Shown here piece by piece: positions 1 through 9,011 of a DNA stretch of 64,000 bases (positions are counted from its first letter, which is position 1; each line of letters starts with the position of its first letter). Under the pieces are notes generated by a model that worked only from the letters and a program-made list of their open reading frames with translations, had not been told where the DNA came from and made no database searches. The stretch is from positions 267,191 through 331,190 of the forward strand of contig NZ_JAJEWQ010000001.1 of assembly GCF_020687805.1 (NCBI RefSeq), given 5' to 3'. This stretch comes from Planctobacterium marinum. Its GTDB lineage: Bacteria; Pseudomonadota; Gammaproteobacteria; Enterobacterales; Alteromonadaceae. Made by a program: the position numbers and the translations under genes.

Positions 1-626
1 GCTTTGAACACCAGGACCAGATGGGCAACAAAAAGGCAATCAAAGCCGGAGACGTGCAGTGGATGAGTACCGGTTATGGGGTAATCCACTCGGAGATGCC
101 ACTGGCAGATAGCAAAGAAGGTATGCACGGCTTTCAGATTTGGCTGAACATGCCGGCAAAGGACAAGTTACGTCCGGCCCGTTACCAGGACAGTAGCGAC
201 ATCCCGGTTCCAGAATTTAGCCTGTCACAAGGGATAGTGAAAATACTGGCGGGACGTTGGCAACTGAATGGTGAAAGCTATGATAGTCCACTGGCAGATC
301 TGGCGGCTGATAGTGCGATTGCAGATTTGCAACTTAAGCCAAACTCAGTGTTGAATATCGATGCCAAACAGGCCGGATTTTTGGGGGCTTATCTTTATCA
401 GGGCAGTATTTGGGGAGCTACGGAAGGAGAATTTGTGAGCCTTAATGCCAGTCAAGTTAACAGCATTGAAACCGGTGAAGACGGTGCCGGGTTATTGCTT
501 TTTAAAGGCAATCCTATCAAGGAGAAAATTGCGCACATGGGCCCCTTTGTCATGAATACTCAGGAAGAATTACGTCAGGCGGTCAGGGATTACCAACAAG
601 GCAGATTTGGTACCATCAATCATTAG
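1..626 (+). CDS. Pirin family protein (5' end outside window)
   Basis: The reading frame is open from base 3 (F-E-H-Q-D-Q-M-G-N-K) to a TAG at 624-626, so the N-terminus lies upstream of the window. The segment FEHQDQMGNK, followed by KAGDVQWMSTG and GVIHSEMP, is the conserved second half of the pirin N-terminal cupin, including the HSE metal-binding neighbourhood. The remaining ~150 residues form the C-terminal cupin. Pirins are cytoplasmic bicupin Fe/Mn proteins; some have quercetinase activity or act as redox-sensing partners. The substrate cannot be told here. An ATG at base 21 is internal to the conserved motif and is not the real start. Confidence 0.92.
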   Translation, partial: FEHQDQMGNKKAIKAGDVQWMSTGYGVIHSEMPLADSKEGMHGFQIWLNMPAKDKLRPARYQDSSDIPVPEFSLSQGIVKILAGRWQLNGESYDSPLADLAADSAIADLQLKPNSVLNIDAKQAGFLGAYLYQGSIWGATEGEFVSLNASQVNSIETGEDGAGLLLFKGNPIKEKIAHMGPFVMNTQEELRQAVRDYQQGRFGTINH

Positions 627-630
627 TCAG

Positions 631-652
631 AAAAAGCCCCCTAAGAGGGGGC
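631..652 (-). terminator. Rho-independent terminator of the DUF4097-like gene
   Basis: GCCCCCT (636-642) pairs with AGGGGGC (646-652) around a 3-nt loop. On the minus strand the stem is followed by five T, so it ends transcription of the minus-strand gene at 694-1305. It starts 4 bp after the pirin stop codon and may also stop that convergent gene less efficiently. Confidence 0.8.
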
Positions 653-693
653 GAACTACGCTAAATCAGCGTATAACGGGAGAGAAATTACTA

Positions 694-1305
694 TTATTCC
701 TGAACGTTGATTTCACCCACACCCACTTCAATTTCAAGATCATATTCGCCTTTCCCGCGCCAGCGAATCGATTCGTTTACCAGATTCCGTTCCCGATCAA
801 TATTGTTAAACCCCCGCAAATCAACGTCACCCACGCCGGTTTCCAAATCAATCAGGCGGTAGTTGTCATTTTCTAAATCAATATCAACTTCACCAACTCC
901 AACATCGATGGTTGCAGTTCTTTCAAAATCGTCAATTTCAACTTCACCAACGCCGAGGTCGATATCAAGGTGTATGTTTTTTGGGATGCGTACTGACCAT
1001 TTTTGTACAACATCTTCCATGTCAATTTCTAATAAAACGGCGTTGTCCCGTTGATCAATGGTTAGTTCCACATCTTCCAAATCTGCAGAGCTAAACCAGT
1101 CGCTGTCGGCTTCTTTTACTTCTATGTCTAATTCCAGGGTGTCACCATTGTAGGTTTCGATGTTCAGGCTACCTACCGGTACGTCAAAATGGACTGTGCT
1201 CTCCGCCGTGAGTTTTATGCTTTGTTGCAAATTCACTTTGTCTTTTGCAAAGCTCGTTTGAGTGACCAATGTTGCGGCGATAATCAGGGCGATTTTAGTT
1301 TTCAT
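694..1305 (-). CDS. Secreted DUF4097-like beta-repeat protein
   Basis: The 203-residue product begins with a clear signal peptide (MKTKIALIIAATLVTQTSFA, cleavage after SFA) and is therefore exported. The body is acidic and repetitive, with motifs of the type GVGEVDID and TGVGDVDLRG recurring in the second half. This is typical of DUF4097 putative-adhesin proteins that fold as a right-handed beta-helix. No enzyme motif is present. A strong terminator follows at 631-652, and no neighbour shares the strand, so it is monocistronic. A role at the cell surface or in periplasmic stress is only inferred from the family. Confidence 0.7.
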   Translation of the reverse strand: MKTKIALIIAATLVTQTSFAKDKVNLQQSIKLTAESTVHFDVPVGSLNIETYNGDTLELDIEVKEADSDWFSSADLEDVELTIDQRDNAVLLEIDMEDVVQKWSVRIPKNIHLDIDLGVGEVEIDDFERTATIDVGVGEVDIDLENDNYRLIDLETGVGDVDLRGFNNIDRERNLVNESIRWRGKGEYDLEIEVGVGEINVQE

Positions 1306-1638
1306 TTATTTCTCCGATGTGGCGGTTCTGCTAGTACATTTCCAATGGCATAGCAGATTTGTTATTGCTCTATGAGTAACAGCGTTATTTGCGATTAACA
1401 TTATTTTTAATAATGGCAATTACAGTGCCACGTTAAAAATATAGTAAAAACAACGGCTTATATTTATCTTTAGTTGATGGCTAGTTTTCACGGCCTATTA
1501 AATGGCGAATTTGACTAATTCTCTGCAAAAATTACCAATGCAAAAACTTGCGTTAAACCTTGTTACTTCAAACCTTCAATGCATTCCAAATACATGCTGG
1601 TATACTAGTCGCGTTTTAATTACTCAAGGTTTAAATCG
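1306..1638. other. Intergenic region without a gene
   Basis: This 333-bp AT-rich stretch separates two divergently transcribed genes and must carry both promoters. A small perfect hairpin, CATTATT-TTT-AATAATG, lies at 1399-1415. I see no credible small ORF or known operator here. Confidence 0.5.
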
Positions 1639-2448
1639 TTGTCTGAAAATCAGTTTAAAAAGCCACAGGGAAAGTTGCAGTCAGCTCTTAATGGGGATTA
1701 TCACTTTGATCTAAAACAAGTTTTGCGCAGTGGTTGGGAGTTGACGCAAATTGATAAAGCCTCCATGGTACAGGGAGTAATTATCATGATTGTGGTGGCC
1801 TTAATGGTTATGAGTGCCGGGCGGTATATTTCCGATTTAAAGGGCATCGATCCGAACGACCCTGGCTTCAGATTGGGATTGGATTTGCTTATGGTGATAC
1901 TGATAACACCGTTAGCAGCAGGGTTAATGATGATGGGTATTAACGCCAGTGTTGGCGGAAAGAACAAGCTTTCAAATCTGTTTGAGTTTGTTAACCGCAG
2001 CCTGACTATTACGGTCACTGCTGTTATGACGGCAGCATTGGTTCAAATTGGTTTATTGCTGCTAATAGTGCCAGGATTGTATTTGATGGTGGCAACCGGA
2101 TTTGCGATACCTTTGGTGTTGGAAAAGAAAATGTTACCTGCACGAGCTATATTTACTTCTATTAAAGTGGTAAATCATCAATGGTTGAGCTTCGTTAAGC
2201 TTTACGGCGTTTTCGCCGCCTTGTTTGTGTTGGTGATTATTACTTTTGGTATTGCCATCATTTGGGTTTCACCTTTTTACTACAATGTAAAAGGGATACT
2301 GTACAGAGATATCTTTGGTGTGGAAAACCAGCAAGCGGGAGAAACAGTGAAAGAATTCGAGGTAACTTCTAGTCCGGCTAATGTAGCAGCCCAGCGTGAA
2401 GTCAGATCGGACAGCCGCACCGGCCGGGACGAGCATTTCGATGCATAA
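1639..2448 (+). CDS. Integral membrane protein, BPSS1780/YciC-like
   Basis: The 269-residue product starts at a TTG preceded by AAGG at 1626-1629. After a ~35-residue soluble head it has about five to six hydrophobic segments (for example around residues 45-65, 85-105, 130-155 and 190-215). It ends in a charged tail of about 35 residues. The overall plan resembles YciC/BPSS1780-type membrane proteins of unknown function. It overlaps the following glucosaminidase gene by 8 bp (ATGCATAA), which suggests coupled translation with the cell-wall hydrolase. No catalytic motif is visible. Confidence 0.65.
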   Translation: MSENQFKKPQGKLQSALNGDYHFDLKQVLRSGWELTQIDKASMVQGVIIMIVVALMVMSAGRYISDLKGIDPNDPGFRLGLDLLMVILITPLAAGLMMMGINASVGGKNKLSNLFEFVNRSLTITVTAVMTAALVQIGLLLLIVPGLYLMVATGFAIPLVLEKKMLPARAIFTSIKVVNHQWLSFVKLYGVFAALFVLVIITFGIAIIWVSPFYYNVKGILYRDIFGVENQQAGETVKEFEVTSSPANVAAQREVRSDSRTGRDEHFDA

Positions 2449-3268
2449 ATCGCTTCGAACCCGTTTGTGGACAGGTGGTGTGACCTTAATCGGCGTGGTG
2501 TCCTTTTTGTATCCTTTTTTTATCCCACCCAAAGTGCCGGTAGTAGAAACCAACCCTTTGCCGGTTGTCGCCGTTACCGTGCCAGATTTTAGCAAATTTA
2601 AAAATGTTACCGAAAAGAAAAGGGCATTTTTTGAATACCTGAGTCCGGAAGTTGACCGACAAAATGAAATCATCCTGTCACAACGCACATTAATCCTGGC
2701 CTTGTATAGCCAATGGCAAAGCCAGGGGCGCGTGACTCAGGCGCTCAGTGAAGCACAGCTTGACAGGTTAACTGCGCTGGCAAAAACCTACGGTGTGCAA
2801 TTCAAAAAGTTAGATGACACTTTTTTTGAAAAATTATTGATTAAAGTGGATGTCATTCCCAAAGAACTGGTTCTGGTCCAGGCGGCGAATGAATCTGCCT
2901 GGGGAACATCGCGTTTTGCCCGCCAGGGCTTCAACTTTTTTGGTATGTGGTGCTACCGCAAAGGCTGCGGTTTTGTGCCGCGTCGCAGAGATGATGACAT
3001 GAATCACGAAGTGGCTAAATATACTAACCTGGCGCAAGGGGTCGCTAAATATTTAAACACCCTGAACCGTCATTTTGCGTACCGTGATTTGCGCTACATT
3101 CGGGCGATATTACGGCAAACACAGCAACCTATTACCGCTGAGATGTTGGCCGAAGGACTTTTGCATTATTCCGAGCGAGGCCAGGCTTACGTCGAGGAAC
3201 TACAGGCAATGATCAGAGTTAATCGCAAACATATTCATTCACAGGAAAGAAAAATTGAAAATAGTTAA
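2441..3268 (+). CDS. Bax-like glucosaminidase (peptidoglycan hydrolase)
   Basis: The preferred start is the ATG at 2441, which overlaps the upstream stop and gives a 275-residue protein. An N-terminal anchor (GGVTLIGVVSFLYPFF) puts it in the inner membrane facing the periplasm. The second half carries the Bax/GH73-like core: LVQAANESAWGTSRFA with the catalytic glutamate, then GFNFFGMWCY and the cysteine pair in MWCYRKGC. The family cleaves N-acetylglucosaminyl bonds in murein. A longer start at 2396 would lie inside the previous gene and adds no conserved sequence. It sits between a membrane protein and a DUF2987 protein, probably in one operon. Confidence 0.85.
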   Translation: MHKSLRTRLWTGGVTLIGVVSFLYPFFIPPKVPVVETNPLPVVAVTVPDFSKFKNVTEKKRAFFEYLSPEVDRQNEIILSQRTLILALYSQWQSQGRVTQALSEAQLDRLTALAKTYGVQFKKLDDTFFEKLLIKVDVIPKELVLVQAANESAWGTSRFARQGFNFFGMWCYRKGCGFVPRRRDDDMNHEVAKYTNLAQGVAKYLNTLNRHFAYRDLRYIRAILRQTQQPITAEMLAEGLLHYSERGQAYVEELQAMIRVNRKHIHSQERKIENS

Positions 3269-3896
3269 ATGGCTTACAGCAGTATGTGTGGCTTTTCCAT
3301 TGTTAGCCGCACAGGCCGGAGAGTTGCATCTGGATTACAGTGATTTTTACAGCCATTTAAGAAAACTGGATGATGAAGAGTTACAACCGCTGCATTTTGC
3401 CTTTGGTTTTGTGAATGTGCAAAGCAAGGATCTGTGCCAGGTTCAGAGCGTTATGATCAATACTGACAAAATGGACATTCCGGTGGATGTGATGGCCAAT
3501 AATCGTTTTGTGCTGCCCACTGAAAAAGCGTTAAAGTTGGCTAAAGCTAGGTTGTTTATCAAATTATCGGAACCCGAAAACCGCTGTGATTTATCGGTAT
3601 TACTGGAAGCCAAACCAGCACTATTTCAGGACGGGGTGGATGCTGCGGAACTGGGCATGTTGATGGCCGCGTTTCAACGCTTTTTCGACAAAATGGGGAG
3701 CTTTTTGTCTTTTATGATGCCCTCAGCGACGGGGCTGCAAATTACCGTTGCTGACGATAGCCTTGTCCCCGAAGCCTTTAAAGCACTGAGTACCTTTAAT
3801 AGTGGCCACTGGCATGTGGAGGCCGCGAGTCTGCCTAAGCTACCTAACGAAATTCGTTTAGAGGGTGTACAACGTATTACTGCATTAACCCAATAA
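3255..3896 (+). CDS. DUF2987 periplasmic protein
   Basis: Translation probably starts at TTG 3255, with AGGAAAG at 3242-3248 as ribosome-binding site, 14 bp inside the end of the glucosaminidase gene. The 213-residue product has a signal peptide (MKIVKWLTAVCVAFPLLAAQA). The mature part begins with LHLDYSDFYSHLRKL, as in DUF2987 proteins of Shewanella and Vibrio. Two cysteines (in KDLCQVQ and NRCDLS) may form a disulphide in the periplasm. The function of the family is unknown. Confidence 0.75.
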   Translation: MKIVKWLTAVCVAFPLLAAQAGELHLDYSDFYSHLRKLDDEELQPLHFAFGFVNVQSKDLCQVQSVMINTDKMDIPVDVMANNRFVLPTEKALKLAKARLFIKLSEPENRCDLSVLLEAKPALFQDGVDAAELGMLMAAFQRFFDKMGSFLSFMMPSATGLQITVADDSLVPEAFKALSTFNSGHWHVEAASLPKLPNEIRLEGVQRITALTQ

Positions 3897-4026
3897 TGGC
3901 TACCCGAATGATTAAACAATTTTAAAATCGCCAATTTTGGCTCGCCGCATTATGCGTATGAGTCCTTGAACTAATTCAGGTTTTGCTAAAAAATCATGAT
4001 TAGCGCAATTGGTGCTATTACCATAG

Positions 4027-4638
4027 CTAATGTTCACGGCTTATCATTACTTGCATCAGGCTGTCCAAACCTTCTTTTCGTAAAATAGGGGAAAATTGAC
4101 TTTGAAGGCTGGAAATCATACTGATTCCTTCGGCGTTTATGTCATAAACATACCAGTGTTGCGATTTATTGTCTTTTCTGACACTAAATGCCAGTTTTGT
4201 GGTTTTGGTACCTTCTTTTAGCAACGCGCGAACAGTTACATACTTTTTGCCGGAGAAATCTTCATTCGTTTCAAATTCAATGTTTTGGTCATTATAAAAA
4301 CGTAAAGCATTGGAAAACACAGAAGTTGAATAGTTTCGGAAAACTTCCATATATGCGGCTATTTTTTCTTTTTCATAATCTTTAAAGTGTTTACCAAGGA
4401 CTTTTAGAGCTGCAAATTTGTAGTCGACATAAGGCAATAGTTCCTGTTCCACGATTTCATCGATCATACCCGGATTGGACTGAATATCTGCTCGTTGGTC
4501 TTTTATTCGCATAAAGGTCTGGTTTGCGACCTGGCTAATCATTGAGTATGGGTCAGTTTGATCTATGTCATTTGCTTGAGAATATGCATGCGTTGTGGCT
4601 AATATCATGCAAAAAAGATGGATAAGTGCCTTGTTCAT
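4027..4638 (-). CDS. MlaC/Ttg2D-like periplasmic phospholipid-binding protein, orphan
   Basis: The 203-residue product has a signal peptide (through HAYSQA). It follows the MlaC/Ttg2D pattern: EIVEQELLPYVDYKFAALKVLG, then the helix EVFRNYSTSVFSNAL, then the beta-rich end with WYVYDINAEGISMI. MlaC shuttles phospholipid between the outer-membrane MlaA complex and the inner-membrane MlaFEDB transporter. Here no mlaFEDB genes are adjacent, so it is an orphan paralogue. A GGAG ribosome-binding site precedes the ATG. A GTAAG-N6-GTAAG repeat lies 46 bp upstream, which suggests control by the response regulator encoded at 14259. Confidence 0.85.
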   Translation of the reverse strand: MNKALIHLFCMILATTHAYSQANDIDQTDPYSMISQVANQTFMRIKDQRADIQSNPGMIDEIVEQELLPYVDYKFAALKVLGKHFKDYEKEKIAAYMEVFRNYSTSVFSNALRFYNDQNIEFETNEDFSGKKYVTVRALLKEGTKTTKLAFSVRKDNKSQHWYVYDINAEGISMISSLQSQFSPILRKEGLDSLMQVMISREH

Positions 4639-4683
4639 GGGGGTCTCCTACAGTTGTTAGGGAGACAGCTTATCCGCCTTTAA

Positions 4684-4699
4684 CTTACTCAAATCTTAC
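4684..4699 (-). promoter_or_regulatory. Direct-repeat operator (GTAAG-N6-GTAAG) before the mlaC-like gene
   Basis: On the minus strand the site reads GTAAGATTTGAGTAAG, two half-sites 11 bp apart. It is one of five such sites in 4.6-13.4 kb, all oriented with transcription. The complement, CTTAC-N6-CTTAC, resembles PmrA/QseB-type boxes. Binding by the OmpR-type regulator at 14259 is inferred. Confidence 0.6.
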
Positions 4700-4726
4700 G
4701 ATGAGAATTAACAGTTACCCTCATAC

Positions 4727-5929
4727 TTATTTATCGTTTAGCACTTCCAGTAATACCGAAGTTTGCCACTGAAAGTAAGGGTTGTAGGTAAGCCTGGCAT
4801 GTACCTTGTCTTTCTCCTCATATCCCCATGCAGAGAACCAGACTTCAGCGCCGTTTTCACAGGCAAGCCTGGATTCACTATTCATACCGTTCAGGCAAAT
4901 CCGTTGTGTTCCATTTCTTCCATACAGAGGATTTTCATGTGAAAACAGTAACCCCATATGGGAGAATTGACTAATACGTTCTTCGGGCAAGTTGTCGTCA
5001 CGCACCAGTATCCTGTTTGGAGCAGAGATGTTTTCAGGTTCTTTGCCGTACCAGATTAGTCGACTCTTAGGATGCATAAAGCGATTCTGAAACGTTTTAA
5101 GCAGATAGTTTGTATCCAGCACAGAATCGTGTTCAGCAACGGCCATAAACACCGGTCTATCGTATTTGTGTTCCAGCAATCTTCTGGCATTGACACTTGT
5201 TCGATAGAATTGAGTGTAACCATTGGTTGGAACGTTCATGTACCTGATGGGCGTTTGCATCGGTATATTCTCCCCTGGTTCAATTATCCAGGGCATCACT
5301 TTTGACACCAATGGAGCCAGCCAGTCAAAGGGCATACTTTTAAAACCCGGCGAAAAAAATATTAATCCGGCAATTTCAGGGTGTTTGTAAGCGTAATCCA
5401 ATACGATATTTGCGCCAGTAGAAAAACCTCCCAGAAATACATCCCCTTCAACATCTTCAGTTAGGCGTTTAGCTTGTTCATAAACTATTCTAATCCATTC
5501 TTCTGCGGTGACATTTAGCATGTCATAAGGGCTGGTGCCATGGCCCGGCAATAACACGGTTCGAACCAGGAAACCTTGTTCGGCAAGTTGCTTTCCCAAA
5601 TCAGTGAAAGACCATGGGGAATCGCCTAAGCCATGAACGAACAAAATGCCCCGTTCAGGTTTTCCGTTTACACCGAGAGACTCAGGAGTCCATTGTTTCG
5701 GCGCATTCCACTGAAGTTCGGACTCTGTATCTACAAGTTGAAATTTGCGAGCTTCACGCATATAGGTCAGTGTCTCGTTCCGATATTCTTCAAAAGACTT
5801 TGGTTCAACCGATGTTTCGACTCTCTCTATTGTTGCACAAGCACAAAGTAAACAGATCGTGTTCATCATAATGAATTGGATGAATGCTTTTGCGTTTTTG
5901 CAATATGAAATGGGGTCCAAAAAATTCAT
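4727..5929 (-). CDS. Alpha/beta hydrolase, probable lipoprotein, in RND efflux operon
   Basis: The 400-residue product has an N-terminal hydrophobic stretch ending in a possible lipobox (ICLLCAC, Cys31). It then has a serine-hydrolase core: ILFVHGLGDSPWSF (oxyanion loop), LLPGHGTSP, and the nucleophile elbow GGFSTGAN. Candidate acid and base are EHDSV and SHMGL. The fold matches carboxylesterase/monoglyceride-lipase-like enzymes; the substrate is unknown. Its ATG overlaps the stop of the RND pump gene (ATGA, 5926-5929), so the two are translationally coupled. It takes the place where an outer-membrane efflux protein gene is often found. Confidence 0.82.
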   Translation of the reverse strand: MNFLDPISYCKNAKAFIQFIMMNTICLLCACATIERVETSVEPKSFEEYRNETLTYMREARKFQLVDTESELQWNAPKQWTPESLGVNGKPERGILFVHGLGDSPWSFTDLGKQLAEQGFLVRTVLLPGHGTSPYDMLNVTAEEWIRIVYEQAKRLTEDVEGDVFLGGFSTGANIVLDYAYKHPEIAGLIFFSPGFKSMPFDWLAPLVSKVMPWIIEPGENIPMQTPIRYMNVPTNGYTQFYRTSVNARRLLEHKYDRPVFMAVAEHDSVLDTNYLLKTFQNRFMHPKSRLIWYGKEPENISAPNRILVRDDNLPEERISQFSHMGLLFSHENPLYGRNGTQRICLNGMNSESRLACENGAEVWFSAWGYEEKDKVHARLTYNPYFQWQTSVLLEVLNDK

Positions 5930-8900
5930 GATGTTATTTCCGTCGTGCTCACATTTTCATTATGAGATTTACTGAATAGTGTCATTAAGCGCCTTTCCAG
6001 ACTATTTACGTAGGTGAATACCACCGGTACAACAATCAGACTAAGGAAAGTAGAGGTAAGCAGACCGCCGATTACGGCCATCGCCATAGGACTTCGGAAA
6101 CTGGAGTCTGCGCCGAATCCCAGGGCTATAGGCAACATACCGGCGATCATAGCGATGGTTGTCATTACAATTGGTCGTGCTCTTTTATGACAAGCATCGA
6201 ACAGTGCTTCGTTTAATGACAGTTTTCTATCTTCGATACCTAAAACTGCATACTCCACCAACAATATAGAGTTCTTAGTTACGATACCCATCAGCATCAC
6301 CAGGCCAATCATCGAAGGCACATTTAGCTCACTACCGGTAACAAGGAGTGCCAGAAATGCCCCCCCAATTGACAAGGGTATGGCAGAAAGGATGGTTACT
6401 GGTTGGAAAAAATCTTTAAAAAGCAGAACCAATACTGAATACACGCAGAATATACCGACCAATATTGCCATTCCAAAACCAAGTGCGAACTCTGCGGCAA
6501 TCTCAGCATCACCATCTTGAATTAGCTCCACTGTAGAGGGCATATTTACAACACTTGGCAATTGCATAGTTTCTGCAAGCGCTTCGCTTAAAGGCATGCC
6601 GCCGCGGTCGGCACTTATGGTGATATATCGTTGCCGGTCATACCGTTCAATTTTAGTTGGGCCACTTTGTAGAGAAATATCAGCAATACTGGAAATTGGA
6701 ATAAGGCCAAACGCACTGTGGACTCTCAGGTTCGATAACGCCTCGATACTTTCACGCTGAGTGGAAGGCATCCGGGTTCGAATATAGACTTGTCGATTGT
6801 CGAGGTTAAGCCTTGCAACCTGATTATCATAGTCACCATTCGTCGCTACTCGTATAACCTCTGCTAAATCCGAAGTTGTCACGCCAAGTTTTGCAGCGCG
6901 ATTCATATCTGGTGTAACGACAATCTCACCACGTTCAAGGCTCGCGGTAGAGGTGATGTTGGAAAGTTGCTCAATTCCTCGTAACTCTCGCTCCAGTGCA
7001 CGTGCACTAGCTTTTAACGCGTGTTCATTATCACTGGCCAGAATAATTTGCAGTTTTTCGCCCGGTCCACCACCACTCATACTAAATCGTGCTCCGGGGA
7101 CATGAATGAGTGTTTTTCTAACCGCGTTTTCAATGTCTATTTGCCGGGGCCTTTGGCTTCTGGGTTGCAAAATCAGAGTTAGAGTACCGTTTCGCACATC
7201 ACCTGCCTGCACTGTACCTGGACCGGCTTGTTGTGCTAATCCAACAGTGGTAAAAACGTCTTTAATATGCGGGATCTCATGCAACGCTGTGCGCACTTTT
7301 TCTGTCACGTTTAGGGTGTTAGCCAGTGTACTTCCCGGCGGCAGTTCAACATTAATAGAGGTATAACCACTGTCAGATGGGGGAACAAATCCTGACGGTA
7401 AAAAAGGGACCAGAGCCATTGAAGCAATGAAAAAAAGTGTGGCTCCGGCAAGCGTTGTGCGCCTGTGTATCAAACACCAATTTGCCACCAACAAATAGAA
7501 GCGCATTACTTTTCCATCTGATTGTGGTTGAGTCGGTTCGCTTTTCAACAAATGTACAGCCATCATAGGCGTCAGTAGTCGAGCGACCAACAATGATGTC
7601 AGGACGGCAATGACTGCCGTCCACCCAAATTGTCTGAACATCATACCTGGAATTCCAGACATCAAAGCAGTTGGCATGAACACAGCAACCAGACAAAGGG
7701 TGGTTGCAATGACAGCTAAAGCAATTTCATTTACTGCATCTTCAGCGGCTTGGCGAAGTGGTTTCCCCATATGGCGATGGCGTTCAATGTTTTCAACTTC
7801 GACAATTGCATCATCAACCAAAATGCCTATCACAACGGCAAGAGCAAGCAACGTGACAGTATTCAGTGAATAGCCCAATAATGCCATCGCCCCAAATGCA
7901 GGGAGAATGGACAGAGGTAACGCGGTGGCCGAAATTATTGTGGCCCGCCAGTCACGCAGGAAAAACCAGACCACGAGGATTGCCAAAAGTGCACCTTCAT
8001 ACAGCATGGTCATAGAGGCTTTATATTGCTCTGTGGTTTCATCTACAGATCCGGAAATGAACGTCAATTTGAAAGTTGGGTCATCCAACTGAAGCTGTGC
8101 CAGGGCTTTGCGCACGTTTTGTGCAATTTTAACCTCATCAAACCTTTTTGCACGATACACGCTAAACCCGACAACAGAATCGCCATTAAGCCGAGCTGTC
8201 TGAGTGCGCTCGGCGATACCATCAGATATCGTTGCGACTTGGTCCAGTCGCAAATGGCGCCCATCGTATAAAGTTACAGGCAATTCACGTAACTGTTGGG
8301 CTTGTTGAACGGTAGCGATAACTCTGACAGATTGTTCTTCTTCTCCGATTTGGGAGCGACCACCCGACAATTGTTGCTGTGCGTTTCGAAGGGCTCGGGA
8401 GATATCAGCTGCTGTTACGTTTAGACCAGCCATTCTTACTGGATCTAATTCAATCAATATTTCCCTGGTAACGCCACCAACTCTTTCGAACCTGCCAACA
8501 CCAGATACAGACATAACGGTTTTAGCTAAAGTGTCATCTATAAACCAAGACAAGGCTTCTTCATCCAACCTAGAAGAAGACACTGCATAAGTGAGAACAG
8601 CACCACCAATACTCCTGCGCGCCGAAACGGTAGGTTCCTGAAGTTCTGTTGGCAAATTAGAGCGAACACTGTCGACTGCATTTTTTGTTTCAATAAGTGC
8701 ATCAGACAGACTTTTTTCCAGTACGAACTCTACCTGAATAGAGATCGCACCATTGGTAATTGAGGTCCTTAAATGTCTTAGCCCACTGAGCGTAGCTAAA
8801 GAGTCTTCTACCTTTCTCGCTACCTCTGTCTCAAGCTGTGCTGGTGCGGCGCCTGGTTGAGTTAACGATACAGTAACCATCGGTAAATCGAGGTCTGGTA

Positions 8901-9009
8901 GGTTCTGAGTAGGTAGACTGTTAAATCCCCAGAAACCAGCAAAGGTCAGAAGAATAAATAACAGAATGGATGGGATTGGGTTTCGTATTGACCAGGTGGC
9001 AAAATTCAT
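5926..9009 (-). CDS. RND efflux pump permease (HAE1/AcrB-MdtC type)
   Basis: The 1027-residue length is usual for the family. The N-terminus MNFATWSIRNPIPSI leads into TM1. The two large periplasmic loops carry typical motifs (QPGAAPAQLETEVARKVEDSL). TM4 has GILVDDAIVEVENIERH, whose aspartates form the proton relay. The second half repeats the architecture, with MGIVTKNSILLVEYA in TM10. It exports amphiphilic compounds by proton antiport together with the adaptor encoded 2 bp upstream (9012-10163). A TolC-type outer-membrane channel is not encoded nearby and must come from elsewhere. The spectrum of substrates cannot be read from sequence. Confidence 0.95.
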   Translation of the reverse strand: MNFATWSIRNPIPSILLFILLTFAGFWGFNSLPTQNLPDLDLPMVTVSLTQPGAAPAQLETEVARKVEDSLATLSGLRHLRTSITNGAISIQVEFVLEKSLSDALIETKNAVDSVRSNLPTELQEPTVSARRSIGGAVLTYAVSSSRLDEEALSWFIDDTLAKTVMSVSGVGRFERVGGVTREILIELDPVRMAGLNVTAADISRALRNAQQQLSGGRSQIGEEEQSVRVIATVQQAQQLRELPVTLYDGRHLRLDQVATISDGIAERTQTARLNGDSVVGFSVYRAKRFDEVKIAQNVRKALAQLQLDDPTFKLTFISGSVDETTEQYKASMTMLYEGALLAILVVWFFLRDWRATIISATALPLSILPAFGAMALLGYSLNTVTLLALAVVIGILVDDAIVEVENIERHRHMGKPLRQAAEDAVNEIALAVIATTLCLVAVFMPTALMSGIPGMMFRQFGWTAVIAVLTSLLVARLLTPMMAVHLLKSEPTQPQSDGKVMRFYLLVANWCLIHRRTTLAGATLFFIASMALVPFLPSGFVPPSDSGYTSINVELPPGSTLANTLNVTEKVRTALHEIPHIKDVFTTVGLAQQAGPGTVQAGDVRNGTLTLILQPRSQRPRQIDIENAVRKTLIHVPGARFSMSGGGPGEKLQIILASDNEHALKASARALERELRGIEQLSNITSTASLERGEIVVTPDMNRAAKLGVTTSDLAEVIRVATNGDYDNQVARLNLDNRQVYIRTRMPSTQRESIEALSNLRVHSAFGLIPISSIADISLQSGPTKIERYDRQRYITISADRGGMPLSEALAETMQLPSVVNMPSTVELIQDGDAEIAAEFALGFGMAILVGIFCVYSVLVLLFKDFFQPVTILSAIPLSIGGAFLALLVTGSELNVPSMIGLVMLMGIVTKNSILLVEYAVLGIEDRKLSLNEALFDACHKRARPIVMTTIAMIAGMLPIALGFGADSSFRSPMAMAVIGGLLTSTFLSLIVVPVVFTYVNSLERRLMTLFSKSHNENVSTTEITS

Positions 9010-9011
9010 GT

